Assembly: GCF_000226565.1 (NCBI RefSeq)
Contig: NC_016041.1
Span: 310,001-374,000, forward strand
From: Glaciecola nitratireducens FR1064
GTDB lineage: Bacteria > Pseudomonadota > Gammaproteobacteria > Enterobacterales > Alteromonadaceae
Direction of reading: 5' to 3'
DNA length: 64,000 nucleotides
Under the pieces are notes generated by a model. The model was not told the DNA's origin. It did no database searches and saw only the letters and a list, made by a program, of their open reading frames with translations. Below, one piece after another: positions 9,328 through 18,536 of this stretch; within the stretch, counting starts at the first letter, position 1, and each line of letters starts with the position of its first letter. A program made the position numbers and the translations under genes.

Positions 9328-11265
9328 ATGCAGTACATGTGCTTCGCTATTTTATTTTTATTCCTAAGTTCTGCGTCAGTCGATGCTCAAACTCATTCAA
9401 AAGCGCCGTTAGAGGCCTTATCGATGGTCCCCTTCGTTGAATCGCCAACTATATCACCTAATGGACAGTTGATCGCTGCGATCACGCCTGACGGCAACGC
9501 GCAGTCTGTTGTGGTTACACCTTATGGAACGCTTGATTTCGGGCGGGTGGTAAAGCTCAAAGACGCTGATGATAGAATTGAATCGATCAGATGGATAAAC
9601 GATGAACGGCTGCTGGTTTACACTAGCTACTCGAAAACGGTGCTCGCTCAAAAAGTGCGCTTCTATCGCCTTTACAGCTTAAATAAAGACGGTTCTGACT
9701 TGCGCACATTAGAGGTGGCAAAAATACTGCGCAATGAATTTTATTCAGGTATTAATGTGTTATCGATGTTGAATAAGGATCCTGAACATATCTTGGTATC
9801 CGCATATACGGACAAAGACAACAATGACCCAGCCGTATTTAAAGTAAACGTATATTCTGGAAAATTTGATAAGGAAATTAGTGCTGTATCTGGCGTAAGT
9901 ACTTGGTTAGCCGATGTTAATGGCAATGTACAAGTTGGAATGAAGCGCAAATATAACAGCAGTTCGAAGCAGGTAGATGTTTCCATTATTTACCGTAAAG
10001 ATACTAAAACTGAGGATTGGGACACAATCTATCAATATGAGGCAGGTATAGGTTCCTTCCTTAATATTATATCCGTTATCGATGATAACACCTTAGCGGT
10101 ATCGACTGATTTTGGTGAAAATCAGGTAGTGCTGCGTGAGTTCGACCTACGCTCAAAAACATTCGGCAAGGTAATTTTTAAGGTTGAAGGTTACGATCTC
10201 GATTCTGCTATCACTAAAGATGGAAAGCTTGTCGGCTATAGCTACGTCGACGACTTTTATCGCATCAAGTATTTTGACGAGGAGTTAGCGCAGCGCCAGG
10301 CGTTGATGCAGTCCACGTTTAAAGGCTTTGAAACATTTGTAATAAGCGCGAGTAAAGACAAGCAAAGATTAATTGTTGGTCTTGCTTCAACCGACAAACC
10401 GGTCAGGTATTATTTAGTCGACTTGGCAGCGCAAAAAGCCTCGGCATGGTTATCACAGTATCCAGCACTGGAAGGCTTAAGTTTACCCGGTAAAACCAAG
10501 ATTGCTATTACTACCAAAGGCGGTACAGCACTTAGTGGATATTTTACTTCAGGTGCTAAAGCTGAGAAGTCGCCCTTGATTGTATTACCTCACGGCGGCC
10601 CGCGTGCGCGCGACACTCAGTATTTCGACATTTGGGTGCAATTACTTGCGCGCAGAGGTTTTGCAGTGCTCCAAGTCAACTTCAGAGGCTCCGAAGGTTT
10701 CGGCAATGCTTTTGAAACTGCTGGCTATAAGCAGTGGGGTAAATTGATGCAGCAAGACGTTTATGAAGCAATGGATTTTGTAGGTAAAAACGCACTTGCC
10801 GATACTAGCAACGCCTGTATTGTGGGCGCTAGCTATGGCGGATATGTTGCATTAACCGCTGGCTTTCAGGAGCCCGATCGCTTTAAGTGTGTGGTGAGTG
10901 TCAACGGGATTGCCGACATTCCTGAAATGCTTCGTAAAGATGGCGCTTGGGGAGGCAACTCGAAAGCCACACTTAGACAATTAATAGGTGATGTTGACGT
11001 AGACACTGAGTTGGCCGATTTAAACGCAAATTCAGCCATTAACTATGTCGCAAAATTTACTGCGCCAGTATTATTGATACACAGTGAAAGTGATACTCGA
11101 GTGAGCTATACGCAAGGCAAAGCTTTTTATGAGGCGCTTGAAGAGGCAGATAAAAAAGCAGAATATATACTGCTGAAAGATGGTACTCACTTTATTGACT
11201 CGCCTGAAAACAGAGAAATAGCGTTTACCGCCATTGACAAATTTGTAGGCCGCTACCTTAAATAG
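9328..11265 (+). CDS. Secreted S9-family (prolyl oligopeptidase-like) peptidase
   Basis: A 645-residue exported serine peptidase. The start is ATG 9328: AAAGGAA lies 7 bp upstream, and translation then opens with a clean signal peptide (MQYMCFAILFLFLSSASVDA/QT). A GTG at 9292 would put 12 residues in front of it. The N-terminal half is a beta-propeller of the S9 type. The C-terminal alpha/beta hydrolase has the triad S502 (GASYGGY), D589 (SESDTRVSY) and H621 (DGTHF). Related enzymes release dipeptides or cut proline-containing peptides in the periplasm. With a TonB receptor and a sulfotransferase upstream it could process an imported or modified peptide, but that is only context. It converges with the RraA-like gene 41 bp away. 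Confidence 0.93.
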   Translation: MQYMCFAILFLFLSSASVDAQTHSKAPLEALSMVPFVESPTISPNGQLIAAITPDGNAQSVVVTPYGTLDFGRVVKLKDADDRIESIRWINDERLLVYTSYSKTVLAQKVRFYRLYSLNKDGSDLRTLEVAKILRNEFYSGINVLSMLNKDPEHILVSAYTDKDNNDPAVFKVNVYSGKFDKEISAVSGVSTWLADVNGNVQVGMKRKYNSSSKQVDVSIIYRKDTKTEDWDTIYQYEAGIGSFLNIISVIDDNTLAVSTDFGENQVVLREFDLRSKTFGKVIFKVEGYDLDSAITKDGKLVGYSYVDDFYRIKYFDEELAQRQALMQSTFKGFETFVISASKDKQRLIVGLASTDKPVRYYLVDLAAQKASAWLSQYPALEGLSLPGKTKIAITTKGGTALSGYFTSGAKAEKSPLIVLPHGGPRARDTQYFDIWVQLLARRGFAVLQVNFRGSEGFGNAFETAGYKQWGKLMQQDVYEAMDFVGKNALADTSNACIVGASYGGYVALTAGFQEPDRFKCVVSVNGIADIPEMLRKDGAWGGNSKATLRQLIGDVDVDTELADLNANSAINYVAKFTAPVLLIHSESDTRVSYTQGKAFYEALEEADKKAEYILLKDGTHFIDSPENREIAFTAIDKFVGRYLK

Positions 11266-11306
11266 TCGAATATCTGCACGCTAAGGGCAGAGTTCTTTCT
11301 GGAAAA

Positions 11307-11927
11307 CTATCGAGTCAACTTGAGCAGAATATCCTTCACATTTTGTTCATGCTTGCTCTGCCACTGCAGTAGGGTTTGCCCTGCATCAGCATCACGTCTT
11401 TTAATCGCTGTCGCTAGAGCATCTTGTGCCTGTAATTGTGGAATAACCGCAACACCGTCGTTATCAGCTACAATAATATCGCCGGTATGCACGTTGACTC
11501 CGCCGCACACTACAGGTCGATTCAGGGGTATATAAACTTTCTTTGCGCCGGGCTTAGGGCAAGTTCCAAGGGCATGGACTGGAAATTCGATATCCACAAC
11601 CTCGTCAATATCCCGAATAACGCCATCGATGACAAAACCAGCGATACCTCGCGATTTTGCAATAGCACACACGTTTCCGCCGCTTACCGCATACTCATCA
11701 TTGGCTTGTACTACAATAATATCGCCAGGTTCAGCAGCATAAATAGCAGCGTGAAGCATTAGGTTGTCGCCATGGCCGCACTGCGCGGTAAAAGCTCTAC
11801 CTGCGATGCGCGGCATGTTTGCCCAGAGAGGATGAATAGCATAGTGCATAAACTGATGGCGAGGTAAGGCGTCAGCTAAATCGCATGAAGATACTTGCGC
11901 AAAATCGTTATAAGTTGGATGAGTCAT
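11307..11927 (-). CDS. RraA-like protein (4-hydroxy-4-methyl-2-oxoglutarate aldolase/dimethylmenaquinone methyltransferase family)
   Basis: A 206-residue protein of the RraA/HMG-aldolase fold. Conserved blocks are GHGDNLMLHAAIYAAEPGDI, DGVIRD (the Arg-Asp pair that binds oxo-acid and metal in HMG aldolases), and GDIIVADNDGVAVIP. These match the metabolic aldolase/decarboxylase branch better than the ribonuclease E inhibitor, which is encoded separately at 47857-48342. The substrate could be a 4-hydroxy-4-methyl-2-oxoglutarate-like compound, but no aromatic-degradation genes are nearby. It is often misnamed as a demethylmenaquinone methyltransferase. It converges with the S9 peptidase. Confidence 0.82.
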   Translation of the reverse strand: MTHPTYNDFAQVSSCDLADALPRHQFMHYAIHPLWANMPRIAGRAFTAQCGHGDNLMLHAAIYAAEPGDIIVVQANDEYAVSGGNVCAIAKSRGIAGFVIDGVIRDIDEVVDIEFPVHALGTCPKPGAKKVYIPLNRPVVCGGVNVHTGDIIVADNDGVAVIPQLQAQDALATAIKRRDADAGQTLLQWQSKHEQNVKDILLKLTR

Positions 11928-12038
11928 ACCGAATTTTCTTTAATTTGAAAGCATGAGTTTGAATCTACCACATGGGCGCCAACTTATACTAGTTGGGCTT
12001 TTCAAGCTTCGAATTAGAAGAGACGATAAATATTACAT

Positions 12039-12278
12039 TTAGCCAGGATGAGTCAGCGCGGATTGTATTACGGAAGCATGCTCAGCAAGGTCGTGTCCTA
12101 AGTCAGTTAAGTAGCCTCCATCTGGAGCGTTAACAATTCCCTTTTTATATAAACGCTCTGCTGCTGCAACCATACTTGGGTCGGCATCGTTGTGTACTTT
12201 AAGCCCTTGCATTAAGCTTTTATTAGGGAATTTGAGGATAAGATTGAGTTCTTCGGTAAGCTCTTTATTGAAAGGCAT
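12039..12278 (-). CDS. TIGR02647-type small protein of unknown function
   Basis: A 79-residue protein. The pattern FNKELTEELN, then GLKVHNDADPSMVAAAERLY and NAPDGGYLTDLGHDLAEHA, matches my recollection of the gammaproteobacterial family TIGR02647, found near housekeeping genes. The layout (a helix, a short linker, a helix, GGYLTDLG) resembles a small winged-helix-like fold, but no DNA-binding function is established. The ribosome site on the minus strand is AAAGAGAAG shortly before the ATG. It is a single-gene unit. Confidence 0.75.
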   Translation of the reverse strand: MPFNKELTEELNLILKFPNKSLMQGLKVHNDADPSMVAAAERLYKKGIVNAPDGGYLTDLGHDLAEHASVIQSALTHPG

Positions 12279-12360
12279 AGGCTTCTCTTTTTAAGTTAAA
12301 GTTCGACTAGGAAACTAATTGTCGTAAGCATATATCTGAAACAAAAAAATTACAAAGGAT

Positions 12361-12388
12361 GATCAATAAATTTACATCTTTATTGATC
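12361..12388. repeat. Perfect hairpin between two minus-strand genes
   Basis: A perfect 10-bp inverted repeat GATCAATAAA/TTTATTGATC with an 8-base loop. It lies 70 bp past the stop codon of the 2OG-oxygenase-like gene (minus strand) and upstream of the TIGR02647 gene. There is no strong T-run directly after the stem on either strand, so it may be a weak terminator, an mRNA-stability hairpin or a binding site. Confidence 0.5.
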
Positions 12389-12457
12389 TTTAGATAATAC
12401 TAATCGGGTCAGAGGTCATTTGCGTGAACATAATACGGGTTTGAATCTCAAAATGAA

Positions 12458-13252
12458 TTAGGCAACATAACGCACGCCTATTCGATAACCTTTAGTAGCG
12501 CATATACGCTCGTAACTGCTATGCATTTCTGTTGCGTTATCTAACATCGATAATTCACCGACCCCATAAGGCCTATCCCATCGCTGCTCAATGATAAGCT
12601 CTCCGATTAAGCCCTCTATGTTCATCTTTCTAAATATTTCAAATGATTGATGTATGCCTTTCGTTTTATTGGGGTCAATAAGGCCCTCTCTGACGGCTTG
12701 TAAATAACCGACAGCCGAAGCGATAAACAATGTAGATGATTCACGGGGGAACCTTTGTTCTTCGTCAAAAGGGTCTCGCGTGTAAATTGAAAATCGTGTG
12801 GGCATACTCACATTTCGATCAATATGGAAATTCAGATGGGGGAAGCTATTGCGTTGATACACTTCTCTTAATTGAGCTGAAAAGTAGGCGTTTTTAAAGG
12901 TAACGGGCCCCACTTTTTGCAATAACTCCTTAATGCTGGGTTTTAAAATTTGGTCTTCTTCATGCACGTCGAGTTGCGTGGGTGTCTTAAACTCAATTTC
13001 AACACCGTAATTATCATAAACAAGAGGCAGTTCTGCGCGTCTGCAATAATCGTCAATATTCCCATTAATAATATCGGCAAAGTAGTTAGCCACCTTGTGC
13101 TTATACTCTGGGATCACAACCTTCGCTTCATAATCCACATTCTGACAGCTTCCTGAAAATGTTTTTTTATGTGTTTTTAGAAGCATATCCAACCATCTTC
13201 TATCAAAGTGCATAGCTAGCATAAGATCATCTTCTATATAGGTTGATTTCAA
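12458..13252 (-). CDS. Putative Fe(II)/2-oxoglutarate-dependent oxygenase-like protein
   Basis: A 264-residue soluble protein that I do not recognise at family level. It has features of a TauD/TfdA-like double-stranded beta-helix oxygenase: an H-x-D motif (H143, D145 in HLNFHIDRNVSM), a distal histidine H244 in GELSMLDNATEMHSSY (compare the usual 'G-D-x-x-x-x-D-N-x-x-x-x-H'), and arginines R257/R261 near the C-terminus (GYRIGVRYVA) that could bind the 2-oxoglutarate carboxylate. The middle contains RFSIYTRDPFDEE and an RFPRESS loop. The gene is divergent from the Cys-rich gene at 13339, with an 86-bp shared promoter region. The substrate is unknown. The alternative is a non-catalytic hypothetical protein. 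Confidence 0.5.
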   Translation of the reverse strand: MKSTYIEDDLMLAMHFDRRWLDMLLKTHKKTFSGSCQNVDYEAKVVIPEYKHKVANYFADIINGNIDDYCRRAELPLVYDNYGVEIEFKTPTQLDVHEEDQILKPSIKELLQKVGPVTFKNAYFSAQLREVYQRNSFPHLNFHIDRNVSMPTRFSIYTRDPFDEEQRFPRESSTLFIASAVGYLQAVREGLIDPNKTKGIHQSFEIFRKMNIEGLIGELIIEQRWDRPYGVGELSMLDNATEMHSSYERICATKGYRIGVRYVA

Positions 13253-13338
13253 TCAATTGAAAACTATTTGTTTGTGTAATACTGTATACTGACAGAGCCG
13301 ATAATTGCAACTAGGCTACATTCATCGAAGACAATATT

Positions 13339-13935
13339 ATGAAAATTCGCGAGCCTAACAATCAGTTCTTTGATTTAGAACAAGTAAAACGAGATCTACA
13401 AAAATTTATTATTCAAGATGAACCATCGGTATCGCCTCCATGCGTAGGTTGTCAACAGCATATTCCGGATATTTGTTCACCCAAATGCCCAGAAGCGGCA
13501 AAATCCTTATCAGTTGATCCTATTCAGTACCCGATTGAACGCAGTGTTGTCGCCCTTGTTTTTGAGTTAAACGCGATTCGACTATTTGAAACTTGCTGGT
13601 CTTGCGAGGGCCACATTCGTGAGGGGGAGAGTCAGATATGGAAAATTCCACAAGTCTGTTTTTATTCTCAATCATCGATTTATGCTAAACTTTTATCAAC
13701 ACATTTGTCTAAATTGTTTATACAAAAAAAGCTCAAATACAACTGGCTTTTGTGCTTATCTGATATATCGCAATCTATTCATCCTGCATACAATATCCAA
13801 CCTGATTTAACCAACCAATTTGAGCCCAGCTTAGGCTTACTGCAAAATGACATCAGAACAATCGGAAGTGACCTGCAGCGGCACCTAAAAGCGGAAGCAC
13901 AATCCCTGTTAAATACAATAGCAGCTATGCAGTAG
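13339..13935 (+). CDS. Cysteine-rich hypothetical protein, probably metal-binding
   Basis: A 198-residue protein. The N-terminal part has two cysteine pairs in CVGCQQHIPDICSPKCPEA (C35, C38, C46, C50 with H41). A second site, TCWSCEGH, has C86, C89 and H92. Further cysteines are C107 and C139. This spacing suggests one or two zinc sites or an iron-sulfur site. The SCEGH word recurs in several uncharacterised families. There is no signal peptide, so it is probably cytoplasmic. The C-terminal 40 residues are predicted helical. The start ATG follows an AT-rich leader without a strong ribosome site. It is divergently paired with the oxygenase-like gene, which hints at shared regulation. No function is assigned. 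Confidence 0.65.
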   Translation: MKIREPNNQFFDLEQVKRDLQKFIIQDEPSVSPPCVGCQQHIPDICSPKCPEAAKSLSVDPIQYPIERSVVALVFELNAIRLFETCWSCEGHIREGESQIWKIPQVCFYSQSSIYAKLLSTHLSKLFIQKKLKYNWLLCLSDISQSIHPAYNIQPDLTNQFEPSLGLLQNDIRTIGSDLQRHLKAEAQSLLNTIAAMQ

Positions 13936-14080
13936 CGCACAGACTCTAAACATCTACTTGCACGCACATATCAGTAGCGATGGCGAATACGGTCAATCTA
14001 CCAACGCCAGTCGTTTTTTGCCTCGCATTGTTATTTCGTGCCGAGGCCATTCAGTGTGGCGAGAATGCTTAATGCTCAAA

Positions 14081-17000
14081 CTAGGGAGTAATTGGATCAA
14101 CGGTCTCCTTACCTAACTCATCTGGCGCATGATCGGATGCTAAAACCAGATACACGCTTGGCAGCACGAGTAAGGTGAACATGGTTCCTACCAGCATTCC
14201 GGCAACCAATATTATACCGATGCTGTTTCTTGCTTCAGCCCCAGCACCCGTCACAAGTACTAAGGGAAAGTGGCCAAGTACTGTAGCCGCCGTTGTCATT
14301 AATACAGGGCGTAGCCTGGTTTGTGCCGCTAATTGTATGGCGTCCAATTTAGCCAGCCCCTTTTTTTGCATCTGGTTTGCAAATTCCACAATCAATATCC
14401 CATTCTTGGCTATCAATCCTACCAAGGTGATAAAGCCTACCTGAGAATAAATATTAATAGTGGTGAAATCTAAAAATGCGAACATCATTGCACCGGCAAG
14501 CGCTAACGGTACGCTACCAAGTAATACAACAAGCGGGTCTCTAAAGCTATTAAACTGAACGGCAAGCACTAAGAAAACAAATACCAGTGCCACTAACAAA
14601 ACGCCTTCCAAGGTATTACCTTCAAGCCTAATTTGGCGTGACTCACCCGCATAATCAATACTGTACTCTAGCGGTAGGAGTTCTGCCGCTGCGTCCTCTA
14701 AAGCACGTAAACCTTGCTCTTTGGTAGTCCCGGGAATAACTTCACCGTATATTCTAAAGGCATTCTTTTGTTGAAACTTACTCAATACCCGCGGCGCAGT
14801 TTCGGTCACTAGGTTTGCAATGGAGCGAACTGGAACTAAGTCTCCCGCTGGCGTGCGAATTTGTAAATCGAGGATCGCATCCGGGTTTGCCCTGCCTTGG
14901 TCGTCAATCATCGGGATGACACGGTAAGCGCGACCATCTTGGTTATAGCGATTAACAAAGTTGCCAGACAAGAGCACCTCTAACTGCCGACTCACGCTGC
15001 TTAAGTCCATACCTAAGTCGGCGATACGCTCTCTGTTTAAGTTGAAGCGCGCTTGAGGTAAATCGATTTTTAAGTCGGTGTCAGCAAACAGAAACTTCTG
15101 ACTTTCAACTGCCGCTTGCACCATTTTATTCGCATTCACCTTCATCTCTTCATATGAATCAGTGCTGAGCACAACTAATTCAACAGAAAAGTTACCGGAT
15201 GTTGGTAGGGCGGAATCTAATACCGGAAATGCTTTTAGTCCTGTGACCGATGACAATGAGGCAAAGGCTTTCCAAAACATGTCTTGCACACTTTGTTCTC
15301 GTTCACTGGAGTCGACAAAATCGACGCCGCTAAATGCACCGATAGGATTCACTATTTGCCACATGAATTTAGCACCTTCAAGCTCTTTCATGGTATCTAC
15401 AATACTGTCCATATTGTTCATGGTGTATTCTAAAGATGCTTCTGGCGATGATTCAACTATCACGTTGATACTCGATTGATCTTCCGTTGGTGCAAGCTCC
15501 TTTAATGAGAATAAATAGAACGGTACGGATAATAACGATAGGAATATTGCAATGGTAAGCACCTGCGCCTTCCACTCTATTGTGCGCACGAGTACTTTCC
15601 CGTAGGTCGTCTGCAGGCGTTCGAAAAAGCCATTTACCTTTCGCGTCATTTTACCTTCCTTGCCGCCTTCAGGGGACGCATAGGCACTCATAATAGGGGA
15701 AAGTGTAATGGCAACAAAACCTGAAATTAAAACGGCGATAGCGAGCGTAAACGCGAACTCTTTGAACAAAGCTCCGGTAAGACCAGACAGCAATCCAATG
15801 GGCGCATAAACGGCAGCGAGCGTGATCGTCATACTGATTATTGGCGCTAGCAGCTGCCTCGAACTTGCCAGCGCAGCTTGCATTCTAGTCATGCCTTGAC
15901 GCATGTGTCGCGCTACGTTTTCAACCACCACAATAGCGTCGTCGACCACTAAGCCAACTGACAAAACGATCGCGAGAACAGTCAAAAGATTGAGGGTAAA
16001 GCCCATTAACGTCATCGCTGCGATAGCGCCCAAAATAGAAATAGGGATAGTAATGAGAGGCACTAGAGCCGTTCTAAAAGAGCCCATCATTGCAACGACA
16101 ACCAAGCCAACTAACAGCACGGTTTCTGCTAAAGTGATAAATATTTCACGCAGGGCGTTGCGCATATAAATAGTGCCATCGTAACCGTCGGTAATGCTCA
16201 AGCCTTGAGGAAGCGTTGGGTTAACCGTTTCTAACATTTCATACAGTCGGTCGCCAATTTCGATTTCGTTGGCGCCCGGTAATGGCCATACTGAGATGTA
16301 CAACACCGTGTTTTTATCTAAACGAGAACTGACCTGTCCTTCTTCTTCGCCTAACTTTACCTCGGCAATGTCTTTAATTCTTATCTGTGCACCATCTACT
16401 TGGCGGATGACTAGGTTTTCAAACTCTTTAGGACTAGTGAGGGAGGTGTCTGTTAGCAGACCAACTCGCTGCTGCGGGTTTTCACTGCGGCCCACTGTGG
16501 CAACAAGATTGTTTGCGCGCAATGCTTGCGAAACATCGTCGGCCGCCACGTCAAGCGCCGCCATTTTCTCTGCATTTAGCCAAATGCGCATGGCAGGAGA
16601 ACGTCCACCTTCGAGACCAACACGCTGCACACCAGGAATGGTCGACAAACTTGGCACAACGCGTCGTGAAAGGTAATCAGTTACCTCGAGGCGCGACATT
16701 CCTGCGGTTTCTTCATCAAAGTTAACGGTTAGATAGAAAACCGCAAAGGGTCGATCGGCTCTTACAACTTGAACGGATGGGTCTTCAGCACCTGCGGGTA
16801 ATTCAAACCGAATTTGATCAAGTCGCGACGAGAGCTCCGCCAGTGCTCGCGTGCTGTCCACTCCAAGGCGCAACCACAGCGTAACAGTACTCACGCCAGG
16901 AGTGGTATTTGAATCAACGTAATCAACCCCGGGAACCGACGCTGCTGCGCGCTCTATTGGCTCAGTAATAAAACCCTGAATAACCTCTGCGGATGCACCA

Positions 17001-17185
17001 ACGTATGGCGTGACTATTTGCAGTGATGCGCTTTCGATTTTAGGAAATTGTAGGATTGGCAATTCAATAGCAGCGCGAATGCCCACTAGGCATAACGCCA
17101 GAGACATTACGATAGCTAGTACAGGGCGCTTGCAAAAAACGTCCATGATGCTAGGTTTGCCAAGGTCGGGTTTTTGATTATCCAT
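14081..17185 (-). CDS. RND efflux pump inner-membrane permease (HAE1/AcrB-like)
   Basis: A 1034-residue proton-driven RND transporter. The first membrane helix follows FCKRPVLAIVMSLALCLVG, then comes the ELPILQFPKIESASLQIVTP porter-domain start. TM4 carries the proton-relay pair D415-D416 in LVVDDAIVVVENVARHMRQG. Two homologous halves, each with a large periplasmic loop, give the usual 12-helix layout. The gene is translated just after its adaptor (5-bp gap), so the two form an operon. There is no outer-membrane TolC-type gene here, so an unlinked channel must be used. Substrates are probably drugs, dyes or lipophilic compounds. Confidence 0.95.
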   Translation of the reverse strand: MDNQKPDLGKPSIMDVFCKRPVLAIVMSLALCLVGIRAAIELPILQFPKIESASLQIVTPYVGASAEVIQGFITEPIERAAASVPGVDYVDSNTTPGVSTVTLWLRLGVDSTRALAELSSRLDQIRFELPAGAEDPSVQVVRADRPFAVFYLTVNFDEETAGMSRLEVTDYLSRRVVPSLSTIPGVQRVGLEGGRSPAMRIWLNAEKMAALDVAADDVSQALRANNLVATVGRSENPQQRVGLLTDTSLTSPKEFENLVIRQVDGAQIRIKDIAEVKLGEEEGQVSSRLDKNTVLYISVWPLPGANEIEIGDRLYEMLETVNPTLPQGLSITDGYDGTIYMRNALREIFITLAETVLLVGLVVVAMMGSFRTALVPLITIPISILGAIAAMTLMGFTLNLLTVLAIVLSVGLVVDDAIVVVENVARHMRQGMTRMQAALASSRQLLAPIISMTITLAAVYAPIGLLSGLTGALFKEFAFTLAIAVLISGFVAITLSPIMSAYASPEGGKEGKMTRKVNGFFERLQTTYGKVLVRTIEWKAQVLTIAIFLSLLSVPFYLFSLKELAPTEDQSSINVIVESSPEASLEYTMNNMDSIVDTMKELEGAKFMWQIVNPIGAFSGVDFVDSSEREQSVQDMFWKAFASLSSVTGLKAFPVLDSALPTSGNFSVELVVLSTDSYEEMKVNANKMVQAAVESQKFLFADTDLKIDLPQARFNLNRERIADLGMDLSSVSRQLEVLLSGNFVNRYNQDGRAYRVIPMIDDQGRANPDAILDLQIRTPAGDLVPVRSIANLVTETAPRVLSKFQQKNAFRIYGEVIPGTTKEQGLRALEDAAAELLPLEYSIDYAGESRQIRLEGNTLEGVLLVALVFVFLVLAVQFNSFRDPLVVLLGSVPLALAGAMMFAFLDFTTINIYSQVGFITLVGLIAKNGILIVEFANQMQKKGLAKLDAIQLAAQTRLRPVLMTTAATVLGHFPLVLVTGAGAEARNSIGIILVAGMLVGTMFTLLVLPSVYLVLASDHAPDELGKETVDPITP

Positions 17186-17190
17186 GATGG

Positions 17191-18285
17191 TTATTTGCTC
17201 TGTTCGTCGGTGTAAACTAGTAGACCTTCTCGCAGTTTGAACGAGCCCTGTGTGGCAACTACATCGTTTATTTCCAAACCATTGCTCATGGCAAGATCAA
17301 GAATACTGCTTTCGTCCTCTTTGGCGAGAACGTAGACAACTTGTCGACTGGCGCGCCAGTTGTCTTTATCGTCTTTGTTTAGCTTAAAAACATAAGTACC
17401 AAAAGCATCGTAGCGAATTGCTTTGGATGAGAGCCTGACCACTTCTTTAGATGCTGACACTGGCAGTGACACGGAAACAATAGAGCCTGGTTTTAACTTC
17501 ACTTGGTCGCTAGTGACTTCGGCGCGCGCCTTCATATTTCTTGAACGAGTTGATATTTCCTGATCAATTGCAGCAACACTGGCCTTTGCATCATGCAGAC
17601 CTAAAATATCTGAAGTTACGCTCACTGGTGTCCCCACCGCTAAGTTGGAATACGCTTGTGGAATATTGAAGTCGACCCAAACCGTGTTTGAGTTGCTGAC
17701 TAATTTGGTGATCAGTGTGTTGGCAGACATAAAGGCGCCCTCTTCGAGCTGATGCAACCCTGCTTGTCCGTCGAATGGAGCGACAATTGTCTTTTTCGCA
17801 ATGACCGCTTCGAGTGACCGTTTTCTGGCTTTCGATACGGCTAATTGTGCTTTAGCTCGGTCAACTTGATCGCGACTTGAAGCGCGCTGCTCTAAAAGCT
17901 TTTCGAATCTGCTGACGTCAAGCTGAGCAATGTTTATTTCTGCCTCAATTGCGTCGAGCTGGGCAAGCTCGTCATCAACCTGCATTGTCATTAGCACATC
18001 GCCTTTTTTAACGCTCCCTCCTGATGCAAAGCCGATAAAGGTAACGATGCCTTCGAGTTCGTTGCGGATTTCGATACTACGAGTCGCTAATACTGAGCCT
18101 GTGAGTTTTAAGTGAGGTTGCCAGCTTGACGTTTCGACACGCTGAATTTTTACCGTCTCACTGGGTTCTGGAAACGAGTTACCGAAAGCAATGGCGGCCA
18201 TTACTTGATTAAACTTAACAAAGCCAAGCAAGCCGACTACGACGAAACAAAATACGAGAGTTATTAACCAGCGACGCCAATGCAT
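17191..18285 (-). CDS. RND efflux periplasmic adaptor (membrane fusion protein)
   Basis: A 364-residue adaptor that joins the pump to an outer-membrane channel. It has an N-terminal membrane anchor (LITLVFCFVVVGLLGFVKF), a lipoyl half-motif (ELEGIVTFIGFASGGSVKKG), a helical hairpin about 105-160 (IEAEINIAQLDVSRFEKLLE...), the second lipoyl half (IVAPFDGQAGLHQLEEGAFM), and a beta-barrel plus membrane-proximal domain to the C-terminus. The anchor is an uncleaved helix; there is no lipobox. First gene of the operon; the minus-strand leader holds AGGAGCATCAG before the ATG. Confidence 0.93.
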   Translation of the reverse strand: MHWRRWLITLVFCFVVVGLLGFVKFNQVMAAIAFGNSFPEPSETVKIQRVETSSWQPHLKLTGSVLATRSIEIRNELEGIVTFIGFASGGSVKKGDVLMTMQVDDELAQLDAIEAEINIAQLDVSRFEKLLEQRASSRDQVDRAKAQLAVSKARKRSLEAVIAKKTIVAPFDGQAGLHQLEEGAFMSANTLITKLVSNSNTVWVDFNIPQAYSNLAVGTPVSVTSDILGLHDAKASVAAIDQEISTRSRNMKARAEVTSDQVKLKPGSIVSVSLPVSASKEVVRLSSKAIRYDAFGTYVFKLNKDDKDNWRASRQVVYVLAKEDESSILDLAMSNGLEINDVVATQGSFKLREGLLVYTDEQSK

Positions 18286-18477
18286 CTGATGCTCCTAAGC
18301 ATGTAATCAAAATAAACGGGAGGGCTCTTTATCAACGCTATCTCCAAATGCCTCTAAGGGTGTTTCCTCTATAGAAAGCTTTATAAACAGAATAGCGTAT
18401 ATAGGAAATCCGTTATTACTAGTACAGCGGGAGCTGGGGATTAGTTCATGGATTAAGTAATTGTCTTCGAAAATATT

Positions 18478-18512
18478 AAAAAGCGCTCAGCATTGTAAAA
18501 TGATGAGCGCTT
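18478..18512 (-). terminator. Terminator of the DUF1707/LiaF-like gene
   Basis: On the minus strand an AAGCGCTCA...TGAGCGCTT stem (9 bp, extended by a further 3 bp after one mismatch) is followed by CTTTTTAA. It starts 24 bp after the stop codon of the gene at 18537-19193. Confidence 0.8.
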
Positions 18513-18536
18513 AAAATGTTCTAGTTGAACTAAAAG

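Noticed and set aside
12405-12414. CGGGTCAGAG similar to the palindrome core
   Set aside because: Only 10 bases match, with no inverted partner; likely chance.
13282-13295. LexA-like CTGTATACTGACAG upstream of the Cys-rich gene
   Set aside because: The half-sites are separated by 6 bases, not the 8 required, so it does not fit the LexA format.
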